Shown here piece after piece: positions 1-8,472 of a stretch of DNA of 32,314 bases. This DNA is from Desulfobacteraceae bacterium (GTDB lineage: Bacteria; Desulfobacterota; Desulfobacteria; Desulfobacterales; SURF-15), in NCBI GenBank assembly GCA_003599475.1, contig QZKK01000245.1:1-32314 (forward strand). Direction: 5' to 3'. The notes beneath the pieces are model-generated. The model searched no databases and was not told where the DNA came from. It saw only the letters and a list, made by a program, of their open reading frames with translations. Each line of letters opens with the position of its first letter. Positions within the stretch are counted from its first letter, which is position 1. The position numbers were made by a program, and so were the translations under genes.

Positions 1-453
1 CTCTGCCAGATACCCGAGCAGAATCCCGTCCTGCCTTTCGTCCAGATGGATGATGAAATGGGGGGTTTCATGCCGCCTGTAGCCGGAAAGCACCTTGAGC
101 GTATCCTCGGTGAATCGGGCAAACGCCTTCCGGCTCTCGTTTTCCCCTCCGATTTCGAGGGCTTTTTTCATCAGCCTGAGCGACTCGGAGTAGTCTCCGC
201 GGTAAAACGCGACAAGGGATGCGACCTCAAGAAGCCCTGGATCCCGGTGCGATGCGGACAACGCAGACTCGACCCGGGGCCAGATGCTTTCCACCTGCCA
301 GCTTTCGACACGCGACCGGAGCGATTCGATAATCTCCCGGGGCATCTCCGGGGTCGTTTCGGCCGCCGAAGCAAAAGAGGCTGCGGCCAGATGAATCGCT
401 GCTGCAAAAGCGGCTGCAATGACACCGGATGGAAAACGGGCGCGTCTGTTCAT
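1..453 (-). CDS. Exported TPR / peptidase MA-like protein (N-terminal part)
   Basis: The first 151 codons of a gene that runs off the left edge; no stop is reached. The start at 453 gives Met-Asn-Arg-Arg-Ala-Arg, then a long Ala-rich hydrophobic stretch ending near Ser-Ala-Ala-Glu (residues 12-32), a clear Sec signal peptide. A helical TPR-like segment follows (about residues 80-115, with the pattern YRGDYSESLRLMKKALEIG). The read part ends in HFIIHLDERQDGILLGYL, which resembles the opening of peptidase MA-like (gluzincin) domains that follow TPRs in some deltaproteobacterial proteins. That family match is from memory, and the zinc motif would lie beyond the edge. The start codon overlaps the stop of the DUF4175 gene (ATGA), so the two are translationally coupled and probably act together in the envelope. 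Confidence 0.72.
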   Translation of the reverse strand, partial: MNRRARFPSGVIAAAFAAAIHLAAASFASAAETTPEMPREIIESLRSRVESWQVESIWPRVESALSASHRDPGLLEVASLVAFYRGDYSESLRLMKKALEIGGENESRKAFARFTEDTLKVLSGYRRHETPHFIIHLDERQDGILLGYLAE

Positions 454-3407
454 TGCGTCAACCCCTTGAAGTATTTTTCCACCTGCTGCCGGTATACGGA
501 AGGAACTTCCTCTTTCAATGCTTCCATGACCCGCTCTCTCAGAATGGGAGGCGCCTTGTAGGACTCTTTGGCCGGCGGGTCGAACTCTTCCCGGTCGAAG
601 CCGGTAAAGCCCCGCTCGAGGGGACGGTCGAACTCAGGCTGGGGAAGCGTGGGCATGGGATCGTGCGGTCCCCAGTACCAACCGGCCCTCGGATCGTACC
701 CCCAGGGTGCTCCCATCCGGTTCGCTTGCATCTGCCGTGCCGCCTGCTGCGCCATCTGCTCCATGGACTGCTGAGAGCGGGAGAGACTCCGGATTGCGGC
801 CTGCTCGGGAGGGATCGCACCGGGAGCGTCCTTCCCGGCCAGACTGCCTGAAGCCTGTCCCATGGAGCCTGCGGCATTTTCCAGATCGTCAAGGATTTCC
901 GAATCCATGCCCGGAAAGAGCTGCGAGAGCATTTTAAGCGCTTCGGAAAGCTCGCGGGTTTTTTGCTGAAGGGTTCCCTGGCGGGAGGAGAGGCCCGGGA
1001 ACGCTTCTTCGCCTTCCTGGTCTGCGGCGGCTTCAGGCTCCGAAGTCGAGGCTCCGGCCGCTTCCATCCGTTCTTTCACTCTTTCCGTACCGGAAAGGAT
1101 TTCTTTCTGCTCTTCCAGTATTTTTTCCAGTTCATTCGATTTCCGGGACATCTCCGATTGAAGCCGGTCATGGGAGTTTCGGACCCGCTGCAGCGATGCG
1201 CCGGACATGGCGGCCATCATCTCCGTCAGGTTTTGAAGAAGCCTCTGTGCGGCTTTCATTGCGGCGCTGAGATCTCCTTCGGTCAGTCTCTGCCGCATTT
1301 CTTCGAGATCTCTAAAGAGATTTTGAAATTCAAGCTCGCTGAGCTCGGGGCTGTTGATGAATTCGTCCGGAAGCTGCGAGGCCGTCTTGCTCAAAGCCTC
1401 CATCACCTTTGAAATCAGATCTTTGAGCTGGTCGAGCTCTTTCAGAAGGGATTCGAGAGTCTCCGGAAGAAGATCCCCCTTCCGGTCGCGCAAGGTGTCG
1501 ATCAGCCGCTGCTGCCGGTTTTTGATTTCGCGGGACAGGGCCTCCACCTCCTGCATCCTGGTTTTTCCCATCAGGTCTTCGGCCAGAAGAGCCAACCGTT
1601 CCATCTCCTGTGTGACCGTTTCATCGGGCAGCCGGTCGATTCTCCTGTAGAGCGCATCCAGATTCTTTTCGAGGGCTTCGAGGTCGAGCCGCTCCAGCTT
1701 TTGAGCCCCCATCCGTTGAAGCGCCGCCCGGACGCTTGACATGATTTTTGCGATCTCATCGGCGAGGGACGGCCGGTCCTTGAGCGCTTCCAGTTGATCG
1801 GCCAAAAGATTCAGCAATGCGTCTGCGATCCTTTCCAGGCGTTCCGCCTCCCGTGCAGCCCTCCTTTCGCCGGGCATCTGAAGGGTAAACGTTTCTGAAT
1901 ATCCGGCCTTCGGCCCGGAGACCGTGTCGTTGTCCCACACCTCGATCCGGTAGGACACCCGATCTCCGGGGATCAGCGAAAGGTTTGACAGATCCCAATC
2001 GAACCGCTGCGGTCCCTCAAGAGCGTTGCCGGCAGGACGCTTCAACGGAAGGGCCCGTTCGACTCCCCGGATCTGATAAATCAGCCGGATCGATGCGACT
2101 CCGAAATCGTCTTCTGCGGAATAGACGACCGGCAGAACCTCATTTCCGGTCACCTCGAGATTTTCGGCAGGCTTAACGATCGTCGCTTCGGGAAACCGGT
2201 CCGGGATCAGGCGGATGGTATACCGGACCGGATCCTCGTTTTTGAATCCAAGCGCATCCTCAATCGAAATCGAGTATGTCCCCGGCTGCAATACGAGGAG
2301 GTCTCCACTCAACCGGCTTCCTTCGACCGTCGGCAGGTGCTGCTCCCTGCCGTTTACGATCAGAGCCGCTTCCTTTACCGGCTTTGTGGCCAAGGCTTCC
2401 AGATTGACGACGGTTCCCTTCAGCGCTTCGATATGTCCTTTCTCCCTGAATTCCGTTTTCAGACGGGTGTAGGCGGGTGGAATCAATGCAAGCCTTATTC
2501 TTTCGATATCCGGCGCTTCGGCGACTGCGACATTGTAAACGGGCGAGTGGTTCCGGCCGCTGAAGGCCTGGTACCGAAAGGAAGACTGCGCCGAAGGGAT
2601 CCGGTAAGCGAAGCGGCCTTCTCGTTCGGAGGCCATTTCGAGCTCCATCATGTTCCCTCCTTCCGGCCAAAGCCTGACCGAAAGGCGCTCCGGAATATAG
2701 CCCGATACTCTGGCATCGATTGCAACAGAGGTTCCTTTCAGGACGACGGATGACCTCGGCTCCGCCGCAATGAACGTATCCCGTTCGGGAAGCGCGGAAA
2801 TCGGATTGAAGATGAAAGCCATCGATCGGAAGGATTTTGAATCCAGTGCGGCGACGAAGGAAAATGCCAAGGCGAGAAGCACGAGGAATTTTATATGCGG
2901 CATCAGCTTTCTGAAAGTCACCGCCTGGTCGGGATGAATCTTTGAAACCTGGTCGGCGGTTTTCTTCAGATGGGCTGCGATCAGTTCGTTTGACATCGGA
3001 GCGTTTGCCTGCCGGATCGGCGCGCCGGATGCCGGACCGTATGCCCCCTTGTCTCTGCTGCTGTCGAACAGGAGAAGGGCGTTTGTGACATCGTCTTTCA
3101 GAACTTCGTATTCTTGCTCCAACCCTCTGGCCGTCCTTCGAACCGTAACCCTTGCTCCGGCCTTCCGGATCCCAAGAATCAGGGCTGCAGCCATGGATGA
3201 AAGCGCCAGCAGGGAATAGGCGAATGGGAGGTAGGGGAGAATCTCCTTGGAGGCCTCGATGCATAGGCTCCCCAGGAACAAGATGAGAAAAAGCGCGGCA
3301 AGCTGCAGCAGAAATTCCAGGGCAAGAAGGAGCTTCAGGCGAAGGATGATCCTTTTCAATACGACTTCGATGCGGCTGAAATGACGATCCGAATCCATTT
3401 TCGGCAT
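450..3407 (-). CDS. DUF4175 family membrane protein with long coiled coil
   Basis: A 985-residue protein. Two hydrophobic segments near residues 23-48 and 57-80 and a third near 170-190 place the N-terminus in the membrane. The middle (about 200-520) looks like beta-rich extracytoplasmic domains. Residues about 530-800 are a highly charged Glu/Lys/Arg/Leu coiled coil, and the C-terminus is rich in Gln, Met, Pro and Gly. This matches DUF4175 proteins of Proteobacteria, whose function is unknown; some lie near Bat/MoxR-like envelope operons. The start at 3407 (MPKMDSD) is the first in frame and has an internal Met alternative at residue 4. It is the upstream partner of the exported TPR protein, with a 4-base overlap. 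A role in cell-envelope stability is inference only. Confidence 0.8.
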   Translation of the reverse strand: MPKMDSDRHFSRIEVVLKRIILRLKLLLALEFLLQLAALFLILFLGSLCIEASKEILPYLPFAYSLLALSSMAAALILGIRKAGARVTVRRTARGLEQEYEVLKDDVTNALLLFDSSRDKGAYGPASGAPIRQANAPMSNELIAAHLKKTADQVSKIHPDQAVTFRKLMPHIKFLVLLALAFSFVAALDSKSFRSMAFIFNPISALPERDTFIAAEPRSSVVLKGTSVAIDARVSGYIPERLSVRLWPEGGNMMELEMASEREGRFAYRIPSAQSSFRYQAFSGRNHSPVYNVAVAEAPDIERIRLALIPPAYTRLKTEFREKGHIEALKGTVVNLEALATKPVKEAALIVNGREQHLPTVEGSRLSGDLLVLQPGTYSISIEDALGFKNEDPVRYTIRLIPDRFPEATIVKPAENLEVTGNEVLPVVYSAEDDFGVASIRLIYQIRGVERALPLKRPAGNALEGPQRFDWDLSNLSLIPGDRVSYRIEVWDNDTVSGPKAGYSETFTLQMPGERRAAREAERLERIADALLNLLADQLEALKDRPSLADEIAKIMSSVRAALQRMGAQKLERLDLEALEKNLDALYRRIDRLPDETVTQEMERLALLAEDLMGKTRMQEVEALSREIKNRQQRLIDTLRDRKGDLLPETLESLLKELDQLKDLISKVMEALSKTASQLPDEFINSPELSELEFQNLFRDLEEMRQRLTEGDLSAAMKAAQRLLQNLTEMMAAMSGASLQRVRNSHDRLQSEMSRKSNELEKILEEQKEILSGTERVKERMEAAGASTSEPEAAADQEGEEAFPGLSSRQGTLQQKTRELSEALKMLSQLFPGMDSEILDDLENAAGSMGQASGSLAGKDAPGAIPPEQAAIRSLSRSQQSMEQMAQQAARQMQANRMGAPWGYDPRAGWYWGPHDPMPTLPQPEFDRPLERGFTGFDREEFDPPAKESYKAPPILRERVMEALKEEVPSVYRQQVEKYFKGLTQ

Positions 3408-3828
3408 CGGTGCCCGCCTGTCACCATATCAGAATACCCTCGCGGCCGAGAATGGATCGGAACAGGACGGGCTTGAATCCCTTCTGGAGGATTGACCCGA
3501 ACGAGCGGCAGAAGTCGATCGCGGCAGGGTATGTTAAGGTTAAACCATCTGCGACTTGTCGTCCTCGTTCCAGAAACGATCGAGGATACTCTTAGAGGTA
3601 TGGCTCCGGTTCGGCCTTGTCAAGGCTTGGAATGTAGAATGTAGAATTTCCAATATCCAATTTTCAAGGAAGGGGAATTGATTTGTTTCAGTGACGCGGG
3701 GACGCGCAGAATGGATCTATAGGAGTTTGCATTCTGCAGTTGTCTGGTTTCAGGTTTCAGGTCTCCGCTGATGCAAAACCTGAACACTGAAACCTCTAAT
3801 TTGGTCATTGGAAATTTTACGTTCTACA
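3408..3828. other. Gap between kinase and DUF4175 gene: repeats only
   Basis: 421 bases with no credible gene; a 61-codon plus-strand frame at 3410-3595 has no ribosome-binding site or recognisable product. The half nearer the kinase is filled by 7-bp tandem arrays (3631-3665, 3746-3759, 3780-3837) and an 8-bp inverted repeat GCAGAATG / CATTCTGC (3706-3713 and 3730-3737). The part next to DUF4175 presumably holds its promoter, but I saw no clear -35/-10 pair. Confidence 0.6.
3631..3665. repeat. Heptad array, AATGTAG type
   Basis: Five units in perfect 7-base phase: AATGTAG, AATGTAG, AATTTCC, AATATCC, AATTTTC. It is the reverse-complement counterpart of the array at 3803-3837, so the two can pair across about 137 bases. 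Confidence 0.85.
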
Positions 3829-3837
3829 TTAGACATT
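3746..3837. repeat. Composite heptad arrays overlapping the kinase 3' end
   Basis: GGTTTCA twice (3746-3759); CTGAACA, CTGAAAC (3780-3793); then GGTCATT, GGAAATT, TTACGTT, CTACATT, AGACATT (3803-3837). GGTTTCAG (3753-3760) is the exact reverse complement of CTGAAACC (3787-3794). The last units overlap the kinase stop codon at 3829-3831. Positions 3807-3838, read on the minus strand, match 15822-15853 at 30 of 32 bases. Confidence 0.85.
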
Positions 3838-5097
3838 CTTTACGGTTTCGACGAACCGTAAGAACGCGTCCGGCTCTCCGAGCGATCCTCCCTTGATGAG
3901 TACGGCCATGCCCGAAGGGGGCGCCTGGGCGATGACCGTGCCGGGTGAAATCCGTTCTCTGAGACAAAGTCTCCTGATTCCGATGGCCCGGCAGGTCTCA
4001 TAGCCCGTGCTTCCGCCGGTGAGCAGCAGGCCGGAAAGCCGGATGCGATCGGAAACAAGGCGCACGGATCGGGAGATCGCCTTTTCGACCAGACCGGGTT
4101 CGTAGACGGCATCCTCCGGTGTGCAGAGCGCTCCGATACCGCACTGCTTCATCTGCTCCAGCAGTTGCGACGCGGCCTTTTCGGAAGCGGCATCAATCGA
4201 AAGAGGATCTTCGGGCCGGATGTGGACGGAATCGAGACGATGCGCTTTAGATATCCGGGCCAGTTGCTCCCGGCTTCTGGGGTGAAGCGTGCCGCAGACG
4301 ACCAGGACAGGACCCTCCGGAACCTTTGTCCAACCGTCCTTTTTACCGGTGGAATCGCAGAAACCGGCCAGCGCGTTTCCGATTCCCTGGCCTCCGACAA
4401 AGAGCACCCGTTCCGGGCGCATCAAGAACAGCCTCGCAGCGGTGTCAAGATCCTGCCGCGTTTCACCATCCACGACAAGGACTTGGCTGCCGGAAGAAAT
4501 CAACCGGGCGAGTCTCTGGGCGTTTTCTTTGCTTCGCAGCGTCTTCAGATCGATCCGCCCGACCGGTCGATCGTTTTCGGCGGCAGCATGCAGGGCGACT
4601 TCGGAGGTGGATATCGGATTCTTGGGGTCTTTCCCGTAGAAGGTCTCTGCGATCGGGACGCCATCGATATACTGGAACCCGTTCCGGGTGGTGCGTCCGA
4701 AGTCGGGAATGGCCGGCGCCACGCAGCAGAGCCTGGTCTCGAAGGCATCCATCACGGCGGCGATTTCCCTGCCGAACTGTCCCCTGAAGGCGCTGTCGGT
4801 TTTTTTCACGAGAACGCGCTGCCCGCCTCTGCCGGCAATCCGGGCCGCTCGGTACGCTTTCCCGTAAGCGGCGTCTGGCGGCAGCCCGCGGCTTTCCGTG
4901 TTGTAGACCCGCAGTCCTTCCGCCGGCTGACATCCTTCATCGGCTGCATCTGAATCCACCAGGACACTGACACAACCGAGCGCATCGAGGAACTCGTAGC
5001 CCGTATCGCAGGCCCCGGCGAGGTCGTCTGCGATCATGGAAATCTCCGTGAAAGCCAGCCGGGGCTCGCCGTCCGAATGAGGGTGTTTTCCAGCCAT
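3829..5097 (-). CDS. Four-carbon acid sugar kinase family protein (DUF1537, OtnK-like)
   Basis: 422 residues, the usual length for this family of ATP-dependent kinases, which phosphorylate four-carbon sugar acids such as D-threonate, D-erythronate or 3-oxo-tetronate in the cytoplasm. Visible motifs: IADDLAGACDTG (22-33), KKTDSAFRG (98-106; the family usually reads KxDSTLRG), and the nucleotide-binding C-terminal domain with LLTGGSTGYE (358-367) followed by IKGGSLGEPDAF. The start at 5097 is the first ATG but has a weak ribosome-binding site; Met21 directly before the conserved motif is a less likely alternative. No PdxA2 or aldolase partner lies nearby, so the substrate is not predictable. 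The last codons and the stop lie inside a heptad repeat, so the extreme C-terminus (Lys-Asn-Val) is repeat-derived. Confidence 0.88.
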   Translation of the reverse strand: MAGKHPHSDGEPRLAFTEISMIADDLAGACDTGYEFLDALGCVSVLVDSDAADEGCQPAEGLRVYNTESRGLPPDAAYGKAYRAARIAGRGGQRVLVKKTDSAFRGQFGREIAAVMDAFETRLCCVAPAIPDFGRTTRNGFQYIDGVPIAETFYGKDPKNPISTSEVALHAAAENDRPVGRIDLKTLRSKENAQRLARLISSGSQVLVVDGETRQDLDTAARLFLMRPERVLFVGGQGIGNALAGFCDSTGKKDGWTKVPEGPVLVVCGTLHPRSREQLARISKAHRLDSVHIRPEDPLSIDAASEKAASQLLEQMKQCGIGALCTPEDAVYEPGLVEKAISRSVRLVSDRIRLSGLLLTGGSTGYETCRAIGIRRLCLRERISPGTVIAQAPPSGMAVLIKGGSLGEPDAFLRFVETVKNV

Positions 5098-5109
5098 CGT
5101 CTTTGAAAT

Positions 5110-5143
5110 TGACTAAATGGATAAATGACTAAAATGACTAAAA
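5110..5143. repeat. Octad/nonad array TGACTAAA
   Basis: TGACTAAA, TGGATAAA, TGACTAAAA, TGACTAAAA: four units of 8-9 bases, just upstream of the kinase start (5097, minus strand). Same style as the heptad arrays but longer units. Confidence 0.7.
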
Positions 5144-5220
5144 TTGATGATGATTTTGATCATTTTCTATTCCTTTATCACGTTTTTAGGCTGATTGTAA
5201 CAGGAATTCGTATTTTGCAG

Positions 5221-5266
5221 GTTTCGGGTTTCGGGCATTTTCCAAAGATGCCGGATACTGGATACT
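5221..5266. repeat. Two short heptad pairs
   Basis: GTTTCGG twice (5221-5234) and GGATACT twice (5253-5266), each an exact 7-base tandem duplication, in the R3H-ATPase/kinase gap. Confidence 0.7.
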
Positions 5267-5294
5267 AGGTAGTGTCCATCCATCCTACAAATTA

Positions 5295-5329
5295 CTGAAC
5301 GCTGAACACTGAACGCTGAACGCTGAACG
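5295..5329. repeat. Heptad array CTGAACG/A
   Basis: Five units: CTGAACG, CTGAACA, CTGAACG, CTGAACG, CTGAACG. On the minus strand it begins three bases after the stop codon of the R3H ATPase gene (5333-5335), reading as CGTTCAG repeats. Confidence 0.88.
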
Positions 5330-5332
5330 CTC

Positions 5333-6925
5333 TCAAAGCGGATAGACGATCACCCGGCGGTAGGGGTCACGGCCCTTGCTTTCGGAGATCAGGCCATAAC
5401 GTCCCACAAGCTGGTGCTGCAGGAAGCGCAGATGGGCGTTTCTGGGAGAAAGTTCGACCGGATTCCCCTTTTCGAAGACATCGCTGACGGCGGCTTCCGC
5501 TTCCTGAAGGGCTGCCTCTTCTCTTTTGATCATGTCGCTGGTATCGAAAACCGATCTCAAGAAATTTTCCATCTGAGGGATGGTATTGCTTTTCAAGACA
5601 TGAAGCGGCAGGCCGGCGGTGCGAAGTCCCATCAAGCGTTTGGGCTGCCTCTTCTTTTGAGATTTCAACGTGAGCAGCATATCGGCCTTATCGATTTCGG
5701 TGACCACGTAGGCGGGGACCTTCAACTTCTGAATGGCACGCTCCAGCCGCTGCCGGCTGACACCATAGGTATAAATCCGTGCGGTCCGCGGTTTCGGCAT
5801 ACCGGGCGGCGGCTGTCGAACGGGTGCTTCCGAAAAATATGCCGGCTCCGATTCGGGTTCTCTATCCTGAACCTCGATGGTTCCATCCGGTTTTCGAATG
5901 CGAATCTCAGGAAGGGAGGGATGACCCCTGAGGGAAGCGTCGACAACGGAAGCGACGTCTCTGTGCACGGCCAGCCTGTCTTTTTCCTGGATTTCGACGA
6001 GCACGCTGAAAGTGGGAGGGGCCTTTCGCTCGAGAACCGTTTTCTGGGTCCTGCGGCGCCGGGCTTCTTCATCCGACAACGTCACCACGTGGATTCCCCC
6101 GACAAGATCGGACAGCGTCGGATTCTGCAGGAGATTTTCGAGTGTATTTCCGTGAGCCGTGGCGATGAGTTGAACCCCCCTTTCGGCAATCGTCCGAGAG
6201 GCGATCGCTTCGGCTTCCGTACCGATCTCGTCGATGACGATCACCTCCGGCATGTGGTTTTCCACCGCTTCGATCATTACGGCATGCTGCCGGTGGGGGG
6301 AGGGGACTTGCATCCGCCGGGCGCGGCCGATTCCAGGGTGCGCGATATCCCCGTCGCCGCCGATTTCATTGGAAGTATCGACAATGACAACCCGTTTTCG
6401 AAAATCTTCCGCGAGCACCCGCGCCGATTCCCTCAGCAGCGTGGTTTTTCCCACGCCCGGGCGGCCCAGAAGCAGAAGAGACCGGCCGCTTTCGATGACA
6501 TCGCAGATGATATCGACGGTGCCGAAAATTGCCCGGCCTACCCGGCATGTGAGGCCGACGACGGTGCCGAAACGGTTCCGAATGGCCGAGATCCGATGGA
6601 GGGTCCGCTCGATTCCCGCACGGTTGTCATCGGTGAATCTGCCGATCCGATTGACGACATAATCGATCTCCTCCCGGGAGGCTGCCCGCACCGGGAGTTC
6701 TTCGATCCGATCCGGATAATGTGCCTCCGGGATTCTCCCGAGATCGAGGGCGACTTCGATGAGCTGATCCAGATGCCCGGCAGATTCGATCGCCTGGCGA
6801 ATTTGCCCGGGCATCACATCGAGCAGCAAACCAACGTCATCGGCGGCTTCAAACTGTTTCATCCCGCATTTCATTTCATTTTTCTGGATGAACGGCTTGG
6901 ATGTATTTTGCATCCTGTACTTCAA
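5333..6925 (-). CDS. AAA ATPase with C-terminal R3H-type nucleic-acid-binding domain (Ycf45/SpoIIIAA-like)
   Basis: About 500-530 residues. The central ATPase has Walker A GRPGVGKTT (154-162, numbered from the first frame codon), Walker B VIVIDEIG (228-235), and the segment DTSNEIGGDGDIAHPGIGRA typical of the plastid Ycf45 / SpoIIIAA-like single-stranded nucleic-acid-binding family. The last about 35 residues (PRNAHLRFLQHQL, then RDPYRRVIVY) resemble the degenerate R3H domain at the end of such proteins. A cytoplasmic role with RNA or single-stranded DNA is expected; no specific function is established. The frame opens with TTG at 6925; ATGs at 6913, 6874 and 6862 are alternatives, none with a strong ribosome-binding site. 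Homology-like sequence begins near DVGLLLDVMPGQI, so the true start may be any of these. A heptad array follows the stop. Confidence 0.85.
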   Translation of the reverse strand: MKYRMQNTSKPFIQKNEMKCGMKQFEAADDVGLLLDVMPGQIRQAIESAGHLDQLIEVALDLGRIPEAHYPDRIEELPVRAASREEIDYVVNRIGRFTDDNRAGIERTLHRISAIRNRFGTVVGLTCRVGRAIFGTVDIICDVIESGRSLLLLGRPGVGKTTLLRESARVLAEDFRKRVVIVDTSNEIGGDGDIAHPGIGRARRMQVPSPHRQHAVMIEAVENHMPEVIVIDEIGTEAEAIASRTIAERGVQLIATAHGNTLENLLQNPTLSDLVGGIHVVTLSDEEARRRRTQKTVLERKAPPTFSVLVEIQEKDRLAVHRDVASVVDASLRGHPSLPEIRIRKPDGTIEVQDREPESEPAYFSEAPVRQPPPGMPKPRTARIYTYGVSRQRLERAIQKLKVPAYVVTEIDKADMLLTLKSQKKRQPKRLMGLRTAGLPLHVLKSNTIPQMENFLRSVFDTSDMIKREEAALQEAEAAVSDVFEKGNPVELSPRNAHLRFLQHQLVGRYGLISESKGRDPYRRVIVYPL

Positions 6926-6967
6926 GACACTCGAGCACGCGAAATCGATTGAAGTATACCATAACGC

Positions 6968-6988
6968 GTTGCGAGTTGCGAGTTACGA
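6968..6988. repeat. Heptad array GTTGCGA
   Basis: GTTGCGA, GTTGCGA, GTTACGA: three units. It lies about 30 bases past the stop of the homocitrate synthase-like gene (7020-7022) in the sense of the minus strand. Confidence 0.75.
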
Positions 6989-7019
6989 ACCAACTTCCGC
7001 TTTTCAATGCGCGCTCCGA

Positions 7020-8228
7020 TCAGCCCAGTTTCCGCTCGACGATCTCTTTGAATGCTTCGATAGTCAGTAGTGATCGCTTTTCGGTTCCTTTCCCTTTTAC
7101 TTCCCGGAGGATCTCTGCGACCTTCTCCTCTCCGACATCCCGGATGCCCATTTTCTCCAGCATGTAGGTGACCGAGGCCTTGCCGCTTTTTTTCCCGAGG
7201 ACGACTTTGCCTTCCCTTCCGAAAAGCTGCGGGGCGGTGGCAAACATGGCCAAGGGTGTTTTCATGACCAGATCCACCCCGATCCCCGATTCCCGGGTAT
7301 AATTGCCTGCGCCGATGATCGGTTTGTTGACGGCAGGCTTCACTCCGGAAAGCTCTTCGGCCAGCCTGCAGAGAGCCGGCAGCCTGTCGAAGCGGTAGTC
7401 TGTCTCGATTCCGAGCAGAATATGGAGCCCGACCATCAGCTCTTCGAGGGCGGCGTTTCCGGTGCGCTCCCCGAGGCCGTTGATGCAGGAGTGGACCACT
7501 TCGGCACCGGCGGTCACTGCCGCGATTTCGGTTGCAACCCCCATTCCGAAGTCGTTGTGGGTGTGGATTTCAACCGGGAGCCCTGTCAGTTTCTTTACCT
7601 TCCGGACCAGGAACCGGATCGCTTCCGGCAGGGCGCATCCCATGGTATCCACCACTCCGATCGAATCCGGGGGCGAATCCTGCATGATTCGTGTCAGGAG
7701 GTTGGTCAGATCTTCATCTCTCGCCCGGGTGGTATCGTAGGGGAAATAAACCGCATACATGTTCTTTTTTTTCGCATAATCGATGCAGTCAACACTCTTG
7801 CGGAGCACGTCTTCCCAGGTCCAGCCGAACTGGTATTTCAGCTTGGGATAGCCGATCGGAATTTCGATGACGACCCCGTGGGCACCGCAGTCTACCGCCT
7901 TGTCGATATCGATCGGAAGCGCCCGGGCGAAGGTAAAGATTTTTGCCTTGAGCCCCAGCTTGCCGATCTCCTTGATCGCCTGAAAGTCTTCATCCGAAAC
8001 GGCCGGCATGCCCGCTTCGATGCGTTCCACCCCGACTTCGTCCAGCATCCGGGCGATCCGGACTTTGTCTTCTTTGCGGAAGACGACACCGGGCGTCTGT
8101 TCCCCGTCTCTTAGAGTTGCATCGTGGATTTCCACTTTCTCGGGAATCTCGAATCCGTCCCGGGCTTCTTTTTCGAAATTGTAGGGGCTGACCCACCACT
8201 TGCCTTCCCGATGGTATCGGTTTTCCAT
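7020..8228 (-). CDS. HMGL-like acyltransferase (homocitrate / 2-isopropylmalate synthase family)
   Basis: 402 residues. DRE-TIM metallolyase signatures are intact: HDATLRDGEQ at 35-44, EIHTHNDFG with the metal-binding HxH (HTHND, 222-226), and the glycine-rich GLGERTGNA loop (251-259). These enzymes condense acetyl-CoA with a 2-oxoacid. The length, and the lack of the C-terminal LeuA allosteric domain, fit homocitrate synthase/AksA-like or short isopropylmalate synthase-like proteins; the substrate cannot be assigned, and no leucine, lysine or nif gene is nearby. The start is well supported: AGGAGG lies 10 bases before the ATG on the minus strand. The unusual N-terminal extension WWVSPYNFEKEARDGFEIP (about 11-29) precedes the catalytic barrel. 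Probably a single-gene unit. Confidence 0.87.
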   Translation of the reverse strand: MENRYHREGKWWVSPYNFEKEARDGFEIPEKVEIHDATLRDGEQTPGVVFRKEDKVRIARMLDEVGVERIEAGMPAVSDEDFQAIKEIGKLGLKAKIFTFARALPIDIDKAVDCGAHGVVIEIPIGYPKLKYQFGWTWEDVLRKSVDCIDYAKKKNMYAVYFPYDTTRARDEDLTNLLTRIMQDSPPDSIGVVDTMGCALPEAIRFLVRKVKKLTGLPVEIHTHNDFGMGVATEIAAVTAGAEVVHSCINGLGERTGNAALEELMVGLHILLGIETDYRFDRLPALCRLAEELSGVKPAVNKPIIGAGNYTRESGIGVDLVMKTPLAMFATAPQLFGREGKVVLGKKSGKASVTYMLEKMGIRDVGEEKVAEILREVKGKGTEKRSLLTIEAFKEIVERKLG

Positions 8229-8376
8229 TTTCGGTAATCCTCCTTGAATTCAGGCTTGCGTCCTCGAGCAATGAACAAAAAGGTTCTTCATATTCACACG
8301 CAAATCGGAGCCGGGTCAAGTATCGAAACATGGCGGTTTTTTCGTAATTCGGATCCGCTTATCGAGTTTTTGTTCG

Positions 8377-8405
8377 ATCCGATATGAAAAATGTGATATC
8401 CGATA
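8377..8405. promoter_or_regulatory. Direct repeat ATCCGATA, 21 bp apart
   Basis: ATCCGATA occurs at 8377-8384 and 8398-8405, centre to centre 21 bases (two helical turns), about 70 bases before the TIGR04076 gene, in the gap between divergent genes. It could be an operator; no regulator is encoded nearby. It may be chance. Confidence 0.3.
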
Positions 8406-8472
8406 CTATCTAAATCGATCCGTGTTTTGCGGCGAATCAGTCGAAAAAACCATCTGAACAAGGGAGTGAGCC

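Noticed and set aside
2260..3264. 334-codon minus-strand frame within the DUF4175 gene
   Set aside because: A different frame of the same strand, low-complexity Arg/Gly-rich product; the overlapping 985-residue frame is clearly the gene.
5295..5329. Heptad arrays considered as CRISPR repeats
   Set aside because: Units are 7 bases with no unique spacers between them, and no cas gene is in the window.
5414..6952. 512-codon plus-strand open frame opposite the R3H ATPase gene
   Set aside because: Antisense shadow caused by codon bias; the minus-strand product has Walker and R3H-like motifs, while the plus-strand product has no recognisable domain or ribosome-binding site.
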